Source of the DNA: Treponema sp.
GTDB taxonomy: Bacteria > Spirochaetota > Spirochaetia > Treponematales > Treponemataceae
Direction of reading: 5' to 3'
DNA length: 33,434 nucleotides
Assembly: GCA_024681195.1 (NCBI GenBank)
Contig: JAILBH010000026.1
Coordinates: forward strand, 1 to 33,434
Shown here piece by piece: positions 8,320 to 17,185 of this stretch (position 1 is the first letter of the stretch; every line of letters starts with the position of its first letter). Made by a program: the position numbers and the translations under genes. Below the pieces are notes generated by a model, which was not told the origin of the DNA, searched no databases, and was given only the letters and a program-made list of their open reading frames with translations.

Positions 8320-9192
8320 TTGATGGATGAAATTTTTACTGAAAAGGCTTATGCCAAGGTAAATTTTAATCTAAGGGTTCTTCCTGTTCGTGAAGACGGA
8401 TATCACAATATAGAAAGTATATTTCAGACTATTGAGTTGTTCGACGAATTGGAAGTTTCTGTACTTGAAGAGTCAGGCTGTTTCGTTGACTGCAGTTCAA
8501 TTAAACTCCCCCTAAATAACACATTAACTTCAGCATATGATGCCTTCTGCCGTGTTGCAGGAACAAAGGTGCCGGGTGTTAAAATTGTGTTAAAAAAAGG
8601 AGTTCCTTCGGGCGGCGGTCTTGGCGGCGGATCTTCGGATGCAGCAGCATTGGTGAGAGTGTTGGAAAGAATCTGTAATATACAGCTTTCTGACAGTCAG
8701 CTTGAGTTTATTGCAGAGAAAACGGGAAGCGATGTTTTCTTCTTTATGAAATGCCGGCCGGATGGAACAGGATGTGCTCTTGTTTCTGGGCGTGGTGAAA
8801 AAGTAAAGATAATTAAGGGACGCACGGATTTGTTTCTTGTGCTGGTTTTTCCGGATGTCTGCAGCTCTACTAAAGAAGCTTATTCCTTAGTAGATGAAAC
8901 TTTAAAGTGTGAAAACAGTTGTAAATATCCTGCCTTTGAGGAGCTTGAAGGTGTTTACCAAAAAGCTCCATCTGACTGGATTTTTATGAATACGTTTACT
9001 CCTGCGTTGTGTGGCGTATACAGTGATTTATCAAGAGCGTTGAGTACGTTAAAAAATGCTGGTTCCGAGTTCTGCGACATGTCTGGTTCGGGTTCAACAT
9101 TATACGGGGTTTTTACAAAAAGGCAACAGGCCGAGGCTTGTTTGGAGCTTCTTAAATTGTCCTGGAATTGTGCTCTTGTTCGGTTGCTATAA
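8320..9192 (+). CDS. ispE: 4-diphosphocytidyl-2-C-methyl-D-erythritol kinase (start TTG 8320 or ATG 8323)
   Basis: [65 protein letters not shown]. Confidence 0.93.
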   Translation: MMDEIFTEKAYAKVNFNLRVLPVREDGYHNIESIFQTIELFDELEVSVLEESGCFVDCSSIKLPLNNTLTSAYDAFCRVAGTKVPGVKIVLKKGVPSGGGLGGGSSDAAALVRVLERICNIQLSDSQLEFIAEKTGSDVFFFMKCRPDGTGCALVSGRGEKVKIIKGRTDLFLVLVFPDVCSSTKEAYSLVDETLKCENSCKYPAFEELEGVYQKAPSDWIFMNTFTPALCGVYSDLSRALSTLKNAGSEFCDMSGSGSTLYGVFTKRQQAEACLELLKLSWNCALVRLL

Positions 9193-9218
9193 AAAAATGT
9201 TTTGGAGGTAATTGGCTT

Positions 9219-9497
9219 ATGCAAATTACAGAATTACGTATTCGAAAAGTCGAAGACGAAGGTAAGTTACGTGCTTATGTAACAGTAACTTTTGACAACT
9301 GCTTTGTGGTGCACAATGTTAAGATCATCGAAGGAAAAAGCGGCTTATTTATTGCCATGCCTAGCAGAAAAACTGCTAACGGTGAGTATAAGGATGTAGC
9401 TCATCCAATAAGCCCTGAGTTCCGTACAGAACTGCAGAATAAGATTATTGCTGAGTATGAAGCAGGTCATGTTGAGGTTGGCGGCGAAGCTGACTAA
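9219..9497 (+). CDS. spoVG: SpoVG family protein
   Basis: [58 protein letters not shown] at 9204-9208, so start 9219 rather than 9168. Confidence 0.95.
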   Translation: MQITELRIRKVEDEGKLRAYVTVTFDNCFVVHNVKIIEGKSGLFIAMPSRKTANGEYKDVAHPISPEFRTELQNKIIAEYEAGHVEVGGEAD

Positions 9498-9518
9498 CTG
9501 AAACTATATATATGACTT

Positions 9519-9589
9519 TCTCCGCTGGTGTAATGGTAGCACACGAGCTTTTGGTGCTTAGAGTCCGGGTTCGAATCCTGGGTGGAGAA
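9519..9589 (+). tRNA. tRNA-Gln (anticodon TTG), CCA not encoded
   Basis: Acceptor TCTCCGC/GTGGAGA, anticodon loop TTTTGGT (TTG), T-arm CCGGG-TTCGAAT-CCTGG, discriminator A. Confidence 0.92.
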
Positions 9590-9594
9590 TTATT

Positions 9595-9609
9595 CTCTGC
9601 GTTGCAGAG
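9595..9609 (+). other. Short perfect hairpin between tRNA-Gln and rplY
   Basis: CTCTGC-GTT-GCAGAG with no following T tract. Confidence 0.6.
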
Positions 9610-9645
9610 GCAAAAATATTTTATGGATATAAGGAGCTTTACGAA

Positions 9646-10197
9646 ATGAGTAAGCAGACTTTGAACGCAAAAGTTCGCACTGCATCTGGTAAAACAGCTG
9701 CTAAAAAACTTCGCCAAGTAGGTAGTATCCCAGCCGTTATGTACAACGAAAAGGGCGAAGCTACTATGCTCGAAGTGAACGAAGTTGAATTCAACAAGAT
9801 TTGGAGAACAATTACTCCAACAACTTCAATCAATCTTGTCGTTGACGGCAAAGAAAACCTCGCTTTGATTAAGGATACTGAATACAATATCCGCACAGAC
9901 AAGGTTTTGCATGCAGATTTCTTTGTACCTGCAGCAGATGAAAAACTTGTTATGAAAATCAAGGTTCATTACACTGGTACACCAGCTGGTGTTTTGAAGG
10001 GTGGTTTTATGAAAGAGCGCAACAACGAAATCAAAATTAAGGCTGCTATTGCAGATCTTCCAGAAACAATTGTTGCAGACATTTCTAAGATTAACGCAAG
10101 TGAAGCTTTGCGCGTAAAGGATCTTGAAGTAGGTAAGAACGTTGAAATTCTTACAGACAAGGAGCTTCCTTTGGTAACAGTTTCACCAGCACGCTAA
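9646..10197 (+). CDS. rplY: 50S ribosomal protein L25/Ctc
   Basis: LNAKVRTASGKTAAKKLRQVGSIPAVMYNEKGEA... HADFFVP; SD AAGGAG. Confidence 0.93.
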   Translation: MSKQTLNAKVRTASGKTAAKKLRQVGSIPAVMYNEKGEATMLEVNEVEFNKIWRTITPTTSINLVVDGKENLALIKDTEYNIRTDKVLHADFFVPAADEKLVMKIKVHYTGTPAGVLKGGFMKERNNEIKIKAAIADLPETIVADISKINASEALRVKDLEVGKNVEILTDKELPLVTVSPAR

Positions 10198-10230
10198 TTT
10201 TGTTTAAGTACAATTAAGCAATTTTACAGG

Positions 10231-10268
10231 CACGGGTGGTAGACAGTAGTTTATCATCCGTGTTTTTT
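10231..10268 (+). terminator. Rho-independent terminator of the rplY transcript
   Basis: CACGGGTG-N16-CATCCGTG followed by T7. Confidence 0.85.
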
Positions 10269-10272
10269 TATT

Positions 10273-10278
10273 TATAAT
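10273..10278 (+). promoter_or_regulatory. Candidate -10 box for tilS
   Basis: TATAAT 7 nt before the tilS ATG; -35 weak (TTATCA, 16-bp spacing, inside the upstream terminator). Confidence 0.5.
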
Positions 10279-10285
10279 ATAGTAA

Positions 10286-11650
10286 ATGGAACTAACAATG
10301 CCCGGTAACGGTGAATTTACAAAAGAGGTAATGCAGGGACTTTCTAAATGCGGTGTGAACCTGAAGCTGCTTGCGGCTCAAAAAAAATCAATTGGGGTTG
10401 CCGTATCGGGAGGGGCAGATTCTGTATCTCTGCTTGTTTCGCTTTGTTCCATTTGTAAAGATTATTCTATTCCTTTAAAAGTAATCACAGTAAATCATTA
10501 TATTCGTAGTGATAAAGAAACCTGCGGCGATGTTAAATTTGTAAAAAGTCTTTGCGGCTCTTTGTGTGACAGAGGCTTTAAGCTTACTTTAAAAATCCAC
10601 GAATTAAAAAAAGGTGCTGCTCTGGAGCTTGCCCAGTCCCAGAAATGCGGTGTGGAAGCTGCAGCGCGTGAACTCAGATACGCTGCTTTTGAAGGTTTTA
10701 TAAACGAAGAAAAACTTGAATACTTATGTCTTGCCCACAATAAAAATGACCAGATGGAAACTCTGCTTATGCGGTTTTTGCAGGGGGCAGGAGGGAATTC
10801 AAAAAACGGAATTCCTTGTGTGCGTCAAAAATATATAAGACCTCTGCTTTGGACGGAGCGTTCTAAAATAGAAGCTTATCTAAAAGAAAATAAAATAGAA
10901 TGGTGTACCGACAGTTCAAACACCGATACAGCTTATCTTCGAAACCGGATCCGCGCTAAACTCATTCCGCTATTAAACGACCAGTTTGAAGGCTGGGATA
11001 AGGCTGTGCTTTCGGGTTCAGAAAAATCAGAAATGGATGCAGATTGCCTCCAGACTCTGGCCCAGAACTTTTTTGAAAAACACGCCCGCTGTGGCAAAGA
11101 AATAAAGCTTGATGCTCCTGAGTTTTACAGCCTGCACCGTGCACTCAAAATGCGTGTGCTGCTGCTTGCGTTTAATGCTCTTGGAGTAAGCTCCCGTGTG
11201 CCGTTTGTTTTTTTACGGGATATATGCGATTATGCCGATAATTATAATGGAGGAGAATCGCAAAAAACTTTTGCAGAACTAAGCGTAATCTGTAAAAAAA
11301 AGGAAGTTTTAATAAAAAAAGCATGCCAGGTACAGAAGGAAATAGTTTTTTCTGTTATAATAGAAGAATCTGGAATGTACGAGCTTCCTTTTTGCCGGGT
11401 TGAAGTTCCGCAAGCTCTTGATTTTCCTGTCCTGCTTAGAAGCTGGCAAATGGATGATTCTATTCAGACGGCAGATGGAGGAACCAAAAAGGTTAATGAC
11501 GTTCTTTCAGACTGGCATGTAGAGGAATCTCTTAAAAAGTATATTCCTGTAGTACAGGCCCTTAAAGAGAGGGAGCAGAGAATATTATGCATTTTGGGAA
11601 GCTGTATGGGTTACAGTGACTGGATTGTTAAAATGGAATGTGAAAAATGA
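10286..11650 (+). CDS. tilS: tRNA(Ile)-lysidine synthase
   Basis: PP-loop VAVSGGADSVSLLV, AHNKNDQMETLLMRFLQGAG, IRPLL...DSSNTDTAYLRNRIR. Confidence 0.93.
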   Translation: MELTMPGNGEFTKEVMQGLSKCGVNLKLLAAQKKSIGVAVSGGADSVSLLVSLCSICKDYSIPLKVITVNHYIRSDKETCGDVKFVKSLCGSLCDRGFKLTLKIHELKKGAALELAQSQKCGVEAAARELRYAAFEGFINEEKLEYLCLAHNKNDQMETLLMRFLQGAGGNSKNGIPCVRQKYIRPLLWTERSKIEAYLKENKIEWCTDSSNTDTAYLRNRIRAKLIPLLNDQFEGWDKAVLSGSEKSEMDADCLQTLAQNFFEKHARCGKEIKLDAPEFYSLHRALKMRVLLLAFNALGVSSRVPFVFLRDICDYADNYNGGESQKTFAELSVICKKKEVLIKKACQVQKEIVFSVIIEESGMYELPFCRVEVPQALDFPVLLRSWQMDDSIQTADGGTKKVNDVLSDWHVEESLKKYIPVVQALKEREQRILCILGSCMGYSDWIVKMECEK

Positions 11651-13737
11651 AAGCGATTAGAGTTTGTTTAGTTTTAGGTTTTGTTCTTTTTGCAGGTTTT
11701 TCTGTGTTTGCACAAAGCAGCTCTGCAGCTGCCAACCGAAGAACCGCCGAACGCTGTTTGAGTCTTTCTGAAAATTTTATGCTTAATTCCGACTGGCAGA
11801 ATGCGTTGAATCAGGCAGAGCTTGGCCTTTCTTATGATGATTCAATTTCGGATCTTTTTTATGTTAAGGCCGCTTCTCAGAGTAATCTTGGTGTTCGCAA
11901 GGCAGATGTAATTGAAACAATAAAAGAATCTTTTGCAAAAGATAATTGGGTAAACTATACAAAAAACAGTGCGCGAATTCTTTATGCAGATATGCTTAGT
12001 GATACAGGACTTTATGACCAGTCACTTGCAATTCTGGATTCCGAACCGCTTTTGTATTCTGCTGATTCTGAATTTATAAGAATCAAAAACTATTACAGAC
12101 TTGGAACTACAGATTCTATTGCTCAGGCAAGAACAAGGCTTAATTCTTCACGTAAGATTTATCCAAAGGATGAACGTTTTCCAAAGCTTTTCTTTATGTT
12201 TGAGTTTGCCTTTATGAGTTATGCTGAGAGAACAGGAACTCCTTATGAAGTCCCGGAAATTGTAAGAACAATTACCAACTCTTATACGGTTTCTATTCCA
12301 GATTATTCTTCTGCAAATGTTGAGTCAGAAATTCTTGCTCTTATGTTTTGCGAACCGGAACAGCAGAAAAGACTCTTAAAAGCTGTAGGAGAAAAAAATC
12401 AGAACAATCCGACTTTTGCTTATGCAGGATTAAAAACAGGAGTTATTTCAGAAGAAAAAGCCTTTAATCTTTTCTTTGATTCATCAAACGGTTCTTATTC
12501 ACTTGGGCTTTTGGAAGACTTTGGACTTTTGCTCAAGGATGAAGAACTGATTCAAAACTTTAAACAGCGCATAGCTTCACTTGAAGGAACTGTTTATATA
12601 GATAATGACCTTGATCTTCAGTCCGAAATTGTTGTTACTTATGAAAGAGGAAGAGCCCGTACAATCAGCTATGATAAAAATATGGACGGAATTCTTGAGA
12701 TTTTTGCAACCTGTGATTTTGGTGCTCCCGTTTCTCTTTTCTTCTCTGATTCAAAGCTTGATTTATTTTATGAGTTTTATCCATACGTAAGCCGTGTTGT
12801 AGATAATACCAGCGGAAATGTTTATCACTTTTTGACAAATGAATATTCTTACAATCCTTTTGAGATGACAGTTGATACATTGTTCTCTCGTTATGAAGTT
12901 GAATTTTTTGTTCCTTATATTGATCAGGAAATAGAAATCCCTGATGAATTTATGCTTGCAAAAAATGCTTCGTCGCTCGAGGTTGCAACAAAAGAGCGCC
13001 GCAATTCCCGTGTAAGCTACACAATTTTTGAAGGATGTCCTGTTTATGCAGTATTCCTTGATTCTGGTTCGCGCTATGCTTATGCTTCAATCGAAAATAG
13101 TTATCCTTTTGTCCGTTATGTTGATTATGATAATGATGGTGTTTATGAAACTTCTGAAACCTTTGACATGGATACCGAGAATAAATATTCAGATGCCCAG
13201 AATGTTGAGCTTATAAAAAATATTTTTGGCAGCAATACTTTTAGCGAAAAGCTTTATCTTAAGAAGGTTCAGATTGACCGCGACGGAAATACAATCGTAG
13301 AATTTTCTGAAGAATACCTTGGCTATAATGGAAAGATTTCTTCCTGGGATGCAGATGAAAACGGTGTACTTGATTATGAATATATCCGCTATCCAGATGG
13401 TGCTGACGGAGTTTTGTTAGAAGAGACTATCATTTACAATGAAAACGGTGATGAATATCTTTCCATAAAAAATCAGAATGGAGTACCAACAGCTATTCGT
13501 TCAGAAGGAAAAGATGTTGAAGTCTTTAAGGGACAGAATGAAAACTTTTTCTGGATTGAAGAAAAGGGTGGTGACCTTGAAGAAACTGCAATCTTGAATA
13601 ATGTTTCCGGCGGGGTAGAGCAGGGGGCTGTTCGAGTTGTTCAGCCTGATGATGCACAACGCTTTTCTGTTATTAAGGTTGGAAACGGAATATTTTGCAA
13701 AAAGCTTTACTCTTTAGTAGCTGGAGATGAAGAGTAA
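11647..13737 (+). CDS. Large exported protein with signal peptide, TPR-like N-terminal region and Asp-rich calcium-loop-like motifs; function unknown
   Basis: MKAIRVCLVLGFVLFAGFSVFAQ signal peptide; DADENGVLDYE, DYDNDGVYE, YDKNMDGILE motifs; ATGA overlap with tilS. Confidence 0.75.
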   Translation: MKAIRVCLVLGFVLFAGFSVFAQSSSAAANRRTAERCLSLSENFMLNSDWQNALNQAELGLSYDDSISDLFYVKAASQSNLGVRKADVIETIKESFAKDNWVNYTKNSARILYADMLSDTGLYDQSLAILDSEPLLYSADSEFIRIKNYYRLGTTDSIAQARTRLNSSRKIYPKDERFPKLFFMFEFAFMSYAERTGTPYEVPEIVRTITNSYTVSIPDYSSANVESEILALMFCEPEQQKRLLKAVGEKNQNNPTFAYAGLKTGVISEEKAFNLFFDSSNGSYSLGLLEDFGLLLKDEELIQNFKQRIASLEGTVYIDNDLDLQSEIVVTYERGRARTISYDKNMDGILEIFATCDFGAPVSLFFSDSKLDLFYEFYPYVSRVVDNTSGNVYHFLTNEYSYNPFEMTVDTLFSRYEVEFFVPYIDQEIEIPDEFMLAKNASSLEVATKERRNSRVSYTIFEGCPVYAVFLDSGSRYAYASIENSYPFVRYVDYDNDGVYETSETFDMDTENKYSDAQNVELIKNIFGSNTFSEKLYLKKVQIDRDGNTIVEFSEEYLGYNGKISSWDADENGVLDYEYIRYPDGADGVLLEETIIYNENGDEYLSIKNQNGVPTAIRSEGKDVEVFKGQNENFFWIEEKGGDLEETAILNNVSGGVEQGAVRVVQPDDAQRFSVIKVGNGIFCKKLYSLVAGDEE

Positions 13738-15352
13738 AATGAAGCTTAAACAATTTACCGGCTGCTTAGTATTTTTTATTTCTGCAATTTTATTCTTTGG
13801 CTGTAAGTCTTTTGAGCAGCCCGACAGTGTTCAAAAACCTCTCGATTATACCGACCAGGATGTTATAGAAAACGAAATCAATAATATTCATGAGCTTTTA
13901 AAAACTGAAAGTACAAAGGCTTTGTTCCATGCCTGTCTTCTTGGAAACGAAGACGTTTTAAAAGAATGCCGGGAAGCTGTAAATAAAGAAGCGTTCGAAA
14001 AAGAAGATTTTTCAAAACGAGTTGTTCTTTTAAAATCTTTGCAGAGTTCCGGAGATTATTCAGAAGAAACAATTAAGAATTATCAGGAAGCTTTGAAAAA
14101 TATGTATCAGGATGTCCCGGGATATAATGTAGATAAAGCTAAGCTTCCAAAAACTACAGCCAACTGTATTGATGCTACTGTAACTGTATGGGTAGATCAG
14201 GGCTACAAAGTTCAGAATGGAGCCGGCTATAAAGATAATGTAATTGGTTCAGGATTTTTTATTGATAAGCGCGGGTACATAATCACAAATCATCATGTAA
14301 TTCAAGAGGTTGTAAATCCTAAACGAAAATCCTCCTGCAAAGTTTATATCCGTCTTCCATCTGATATGGAAAAAATGATACCGGCAAAGGTTGTGGGCTA
14401 TGATTCAGTGCTGGATCTTGCGCTTTTAAAAGTAGCTTATGAACCGGCTTTTGTATTTGAACTTGGCGACAGTTCTGCACTTGAAGTTGGCGACAAGATT
14501 TCTGCAATAGGAACTCCAATTGGTCTTGAAGGCACTATTACAAGTGGAATTATTTCTTCTACTTCCAGAAGTCTTATTACCATTGGAACTGTTTTCCAGA
14601 TTGATGCGGCTGTAAACGCAGGAAACTCAGGCGGTCCGATTATTGATAATGACAGAAAGGTTCAGGCAGTGGTTTTTGCGGGAATGCTTGACTCACAGGG
14701 CTTAAACTTTTCAATTCCTGTTGAATACCTTAAACAGGAGCTTCCTTTATTATATGCCGGTGGAGAAGTTAAGCATGGCTGGCTTGGAGCTTATGGTCAT
14801 ACAAAAAAATATAATAATGAAAATGCGGGACTTGAAGTTCAGTATGTTATTCCAGGCAGTGCCGCAAGTTATTCCGGATTCCAGATTGGTGATGTTATTA
14901 AAAGCATAGATGGTGTTGAAATAAAAACTCTTGAGGCGTTTCAAGTTGTATGCCTTAAGTATGAAACAGGAACTATGCTTAACTGCAAAGTAGATCGTGA
15001 CGGAAAGCTTATAGATGTTGTAATTTATCTTGAAAAGAGACCGGCTTCCCCTCTTAAAGAAGCTTTTAAAAGTGATTTTGTAGATAATTCTTTTATTCCA
15101 ATTTTTGGTATGAAGATGACACGTTCATCGACAACAAACAAAAAATTATATAGAATAGAGTATGTTCTAGAGGGCAGCATTGCAGATCAAAACGGATTTT
15201 CTGAAAACGATAATCTTGAATTGTATGATGTTTCCTTTGATGATGAAAACGAAATATTTTATGTTGTAATTGTGGTACAGAGAAGAAAGAAAGGTTTCCT
15301 TGATATTCAGATGGGACTAGGAACCTCTTATGACAATCCTAATTATTTCTAA
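13727..15352 (+). CDS. HtrA/DegP-like S1C serine protease with PDZ domain, predicted lipoprotein
   Basis: Lipobox-like ILFFGC; triad regions TNHHVI, SVLDLALLKV, NAGNSGGPIID; PDZ VIPGSAASYSGFQIGDVIKSIDG. Start may be 13727 or 13739. Confidence 0.88.
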   Translation: MKSKMKLKQFTGCLVFFISAILFFGCKSFEQPDSVQKPLDYTDQDVIENEINNIHELLKTESTKALFHACLLGNEDVLKECREAVNKEAFEKEDFSKRVVLLKSLQSSGDYSEETIKNYQEALKNMYQDVPGYNVDKAKLPKTTANCIDATVTVWVDQGYKVQNGAGYKDNVIGSGFFIDKRGYIITNHHVIQEVVNPKRKSSCKVYIRLPSDMEKMIPAKVVGYDSVLDLALLKVAYEPAFVFELGDSSALEVGDKISAIGTPIGLEGTITSGIISSTSRSLITIGTVFQIDAAVNAGNSGGPIIDNDRKVQAVVFAGMLDSQGLNFSIPVEYLKQELPLLYAGGEVKHGWLGAYGHTKKYNNENAGLEVQYVIPGSAASYSGFQIGDVIKSIDGVEIKTLEAFQVVCLKYETGTMLNCKVDRDGKLIDVVIYLEKRPASPLKEAFKSDFVDNSFIPIFGMKMTRSSTTNKKLYRIEYVLEGSIADQNGFSENDNLELYDVSFDDENEIFYVVIVVQRRKKGFLDIQMGLGTSYDNPNYF

Positions 15353-15367
15353 ACTACGGAGCTTTAA

Positions 15368-17173
15368 ATGATAGAAATGAAATATAAGCGCAACTTTTGT
15401 ATTGTTGCACACATAGACCATGGAAAATCAACTTTGTCTGACAGACTCATTCAAAAGGCCAAGATTATTGATGATCGCAAGATGATGAATCAGATTCTTG
15501 ATAATATGGATATTGAACGAGAACGTGGAATTACAATAAAGAGTCAGGCTGTAACAATTCCTTACCATGCGAAAGATGGTCATGACTATGAATTAAACTT
15601 TGTAGATACTCCGGGTCACGTAGACTTTAGCTATGAGGTTTCGCGTGCTATTGCTTCCTGCGAAGGCGCCCTGCTTTTGATTGACGCTACACAGGGTGTT
15701 GAAAGTCAGACTGTTTCAAATATGTATATGGCGCTGGAACACGATCTTACTATGGTTCCGGTAATCAATAAGATTGACCTTGCTTCGGCCGATATTCCTT
15801 CGTGCAAGAACCAGATTGATAACGAGCTGGGACTGGATTCTGAAGATGCAATGTGTGTTTCTGCAAAGACAGGGGAAGGAATTGATGAGCTTATGGAGGC
15901 AATTGTTACAAAATTTCCTCCTCCAAAGGGAGATCCAAATGCTCCTCTTGCTGCTCTTATTTTTGACTGCCATTATGATATTTACCGAGGTGTAGTTGTT
16001 CACGTAAGAGTTATGGAAGGTCGTCTTAAGACCGGGGATCTTATAAAGATGATGAGCAGCGGTACTCAATATAAAGTAGAGCAGTGTGGTATTTTTAAGA
16101 TTAACTATGAAGAAACCGGAGTACTGGAAGCCGGCGATGTAGGTTATATTATTTCGGGCTTAAAAACTGTAAGCGATGTAAAGGTAGGTGATACAATTAC
16201 ATCTGTGGAAAATGGAGTCAGTCAGCCTTTGCCTGGATTTAAAGAAGTTAAGCCTGTTGTTTATTCTTCTATCTATCCAATGGATTCAAATGATTACGAA
16301 GAACTAAAAGACAGCATGGAAAAGCTTAAGCTTAACGATGCAAGCCTTATCTACGAAAAAGATAATTCTCTTGCACTTGGTAACGGTTTTCGCTGCGGCT
16401 TTTTAGGGCTTTTGCATCTTGAAATTATTCAGGAACGTCTGGAACGTGACTTTGATCAGGCTGTAATATTTACAGCTCCATCTGTACGCTATCTCTTGCA
16501 TCTGCAAAACGGCGAAGATATGTATATTGATAATCCGTCGGAATATCCTCAGGGACGCATTGCAGACGCAGAAGAACCATATATTAAGGCAAGTATCATA
16601 ACTCCTGCAGAATATCTTGGTTCAATTATGTCGCTGTGTACCGAAAAACGTGGTGTTCAGACTAACATGCAGTATCTTGATACAAAGCGTGTAGAACTTT
16701 CCTATGAAATGCCTTTGAGCGAAGTTTTATTTGATTTTTATGACCGTCTTAAAAGCTATAGCCGTGGTTATGCTTCTTTTGATTATGAGGTTATAGGCTA
16801 TAGACCAACTGATCTTGTAAAGGTAGATATTCTGCTTAATGGAAAAATGGTTGATGCTCTGTCTCTGCTCACCTTTAAGGCAAATGCAGTTGACCGTGCC
16901 CGCAAGGTTTGTGAACGCCTTAAGGGAGAAATTTCGCGCCAGCAGTTTAAGGTTGCCATTCAGGGTGCAATCGGTAGTCAGATTATTGCCCGCGAAACTG
17001 TAAACCCTGTACGTAAGGATGTTCTTGCCAAGTGTTATGGTGGTGATATTACCCGTAAAAGAAAGCTTTTGGAAAAGCAGAAGGAAGGTAAAAAGCGCAT
17101 GAAGATGATTGGCGATGTTGAGCTTCCACAGAGCGCCTTCCTTGCAGTTCTTAAAGAAAACGATGACGAGTAA
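15368..17173 (+). CDS. lepA: Elongation factor 4
   Basis: NFCIVAHIDHGKSTLSDRL, DTPGHVDFSYEVSR, GFRCGFLGLLHLEIIQERLERDF. Confidence 0.97.
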   Translation: MIEMKYKRNFCIVAHIDHGKSTLSDRLIQKAKIIDDRKMMNQILDNMDIERERGITIKSQAVTIPYHAKDGHDYELNFVDTPGHVDFSYEVSRAIASCEGALLLIDATQGVESQTVSNMYMALEHDLTMVPVINKIDLASADIPSCKNQIDNELGLDSEDAMCVSAKTGEGIDELMEAIVTKFPPPKGDPNAPLAALIFDCHYDIYRGVVVHVRVMEGRLKTGDLIKMMSSGTQYKVEQCGIFKINYEETGVLEAGDVGYIISGLKTVSDVKVGDTITSVENGVSQPLPGFKEVKPVVYSSIYPMDSNDYEELKDSMEKLKLNDASLIYEKDNSLALGNGFRCGFLGLLHLEIIQERLERDFDQAVIFTAPSVRYLLHLQNGEDMYIDNPSEYPQGRIADAEEPYIKASIITPAEYLGSIMSLCTEKRGVQTNMQYLDTKRVELSYEMPLSEVLFDFYDRLKSYSRGYASFDYEVIGYRPTDLVKVDILLNGKMVDALSLLTFKANAVDRARKVCERLKGEISRQQFKVAIQGAIGSQIIARETVNPVRKDVLAKCYGGDITRKRKLLEKQKEGKKRMKMIGDVELPQSAFLAVLKENDDE

Positions 17174-17185
17174 GGCTTTTACGCT

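Noticed and set aside
17174-17185. Terminator between convergent lepA and DUF115 genes
   Set aside because: Only 12 nt separate the stop codons and no convincing stem-loop with a T tract was found.
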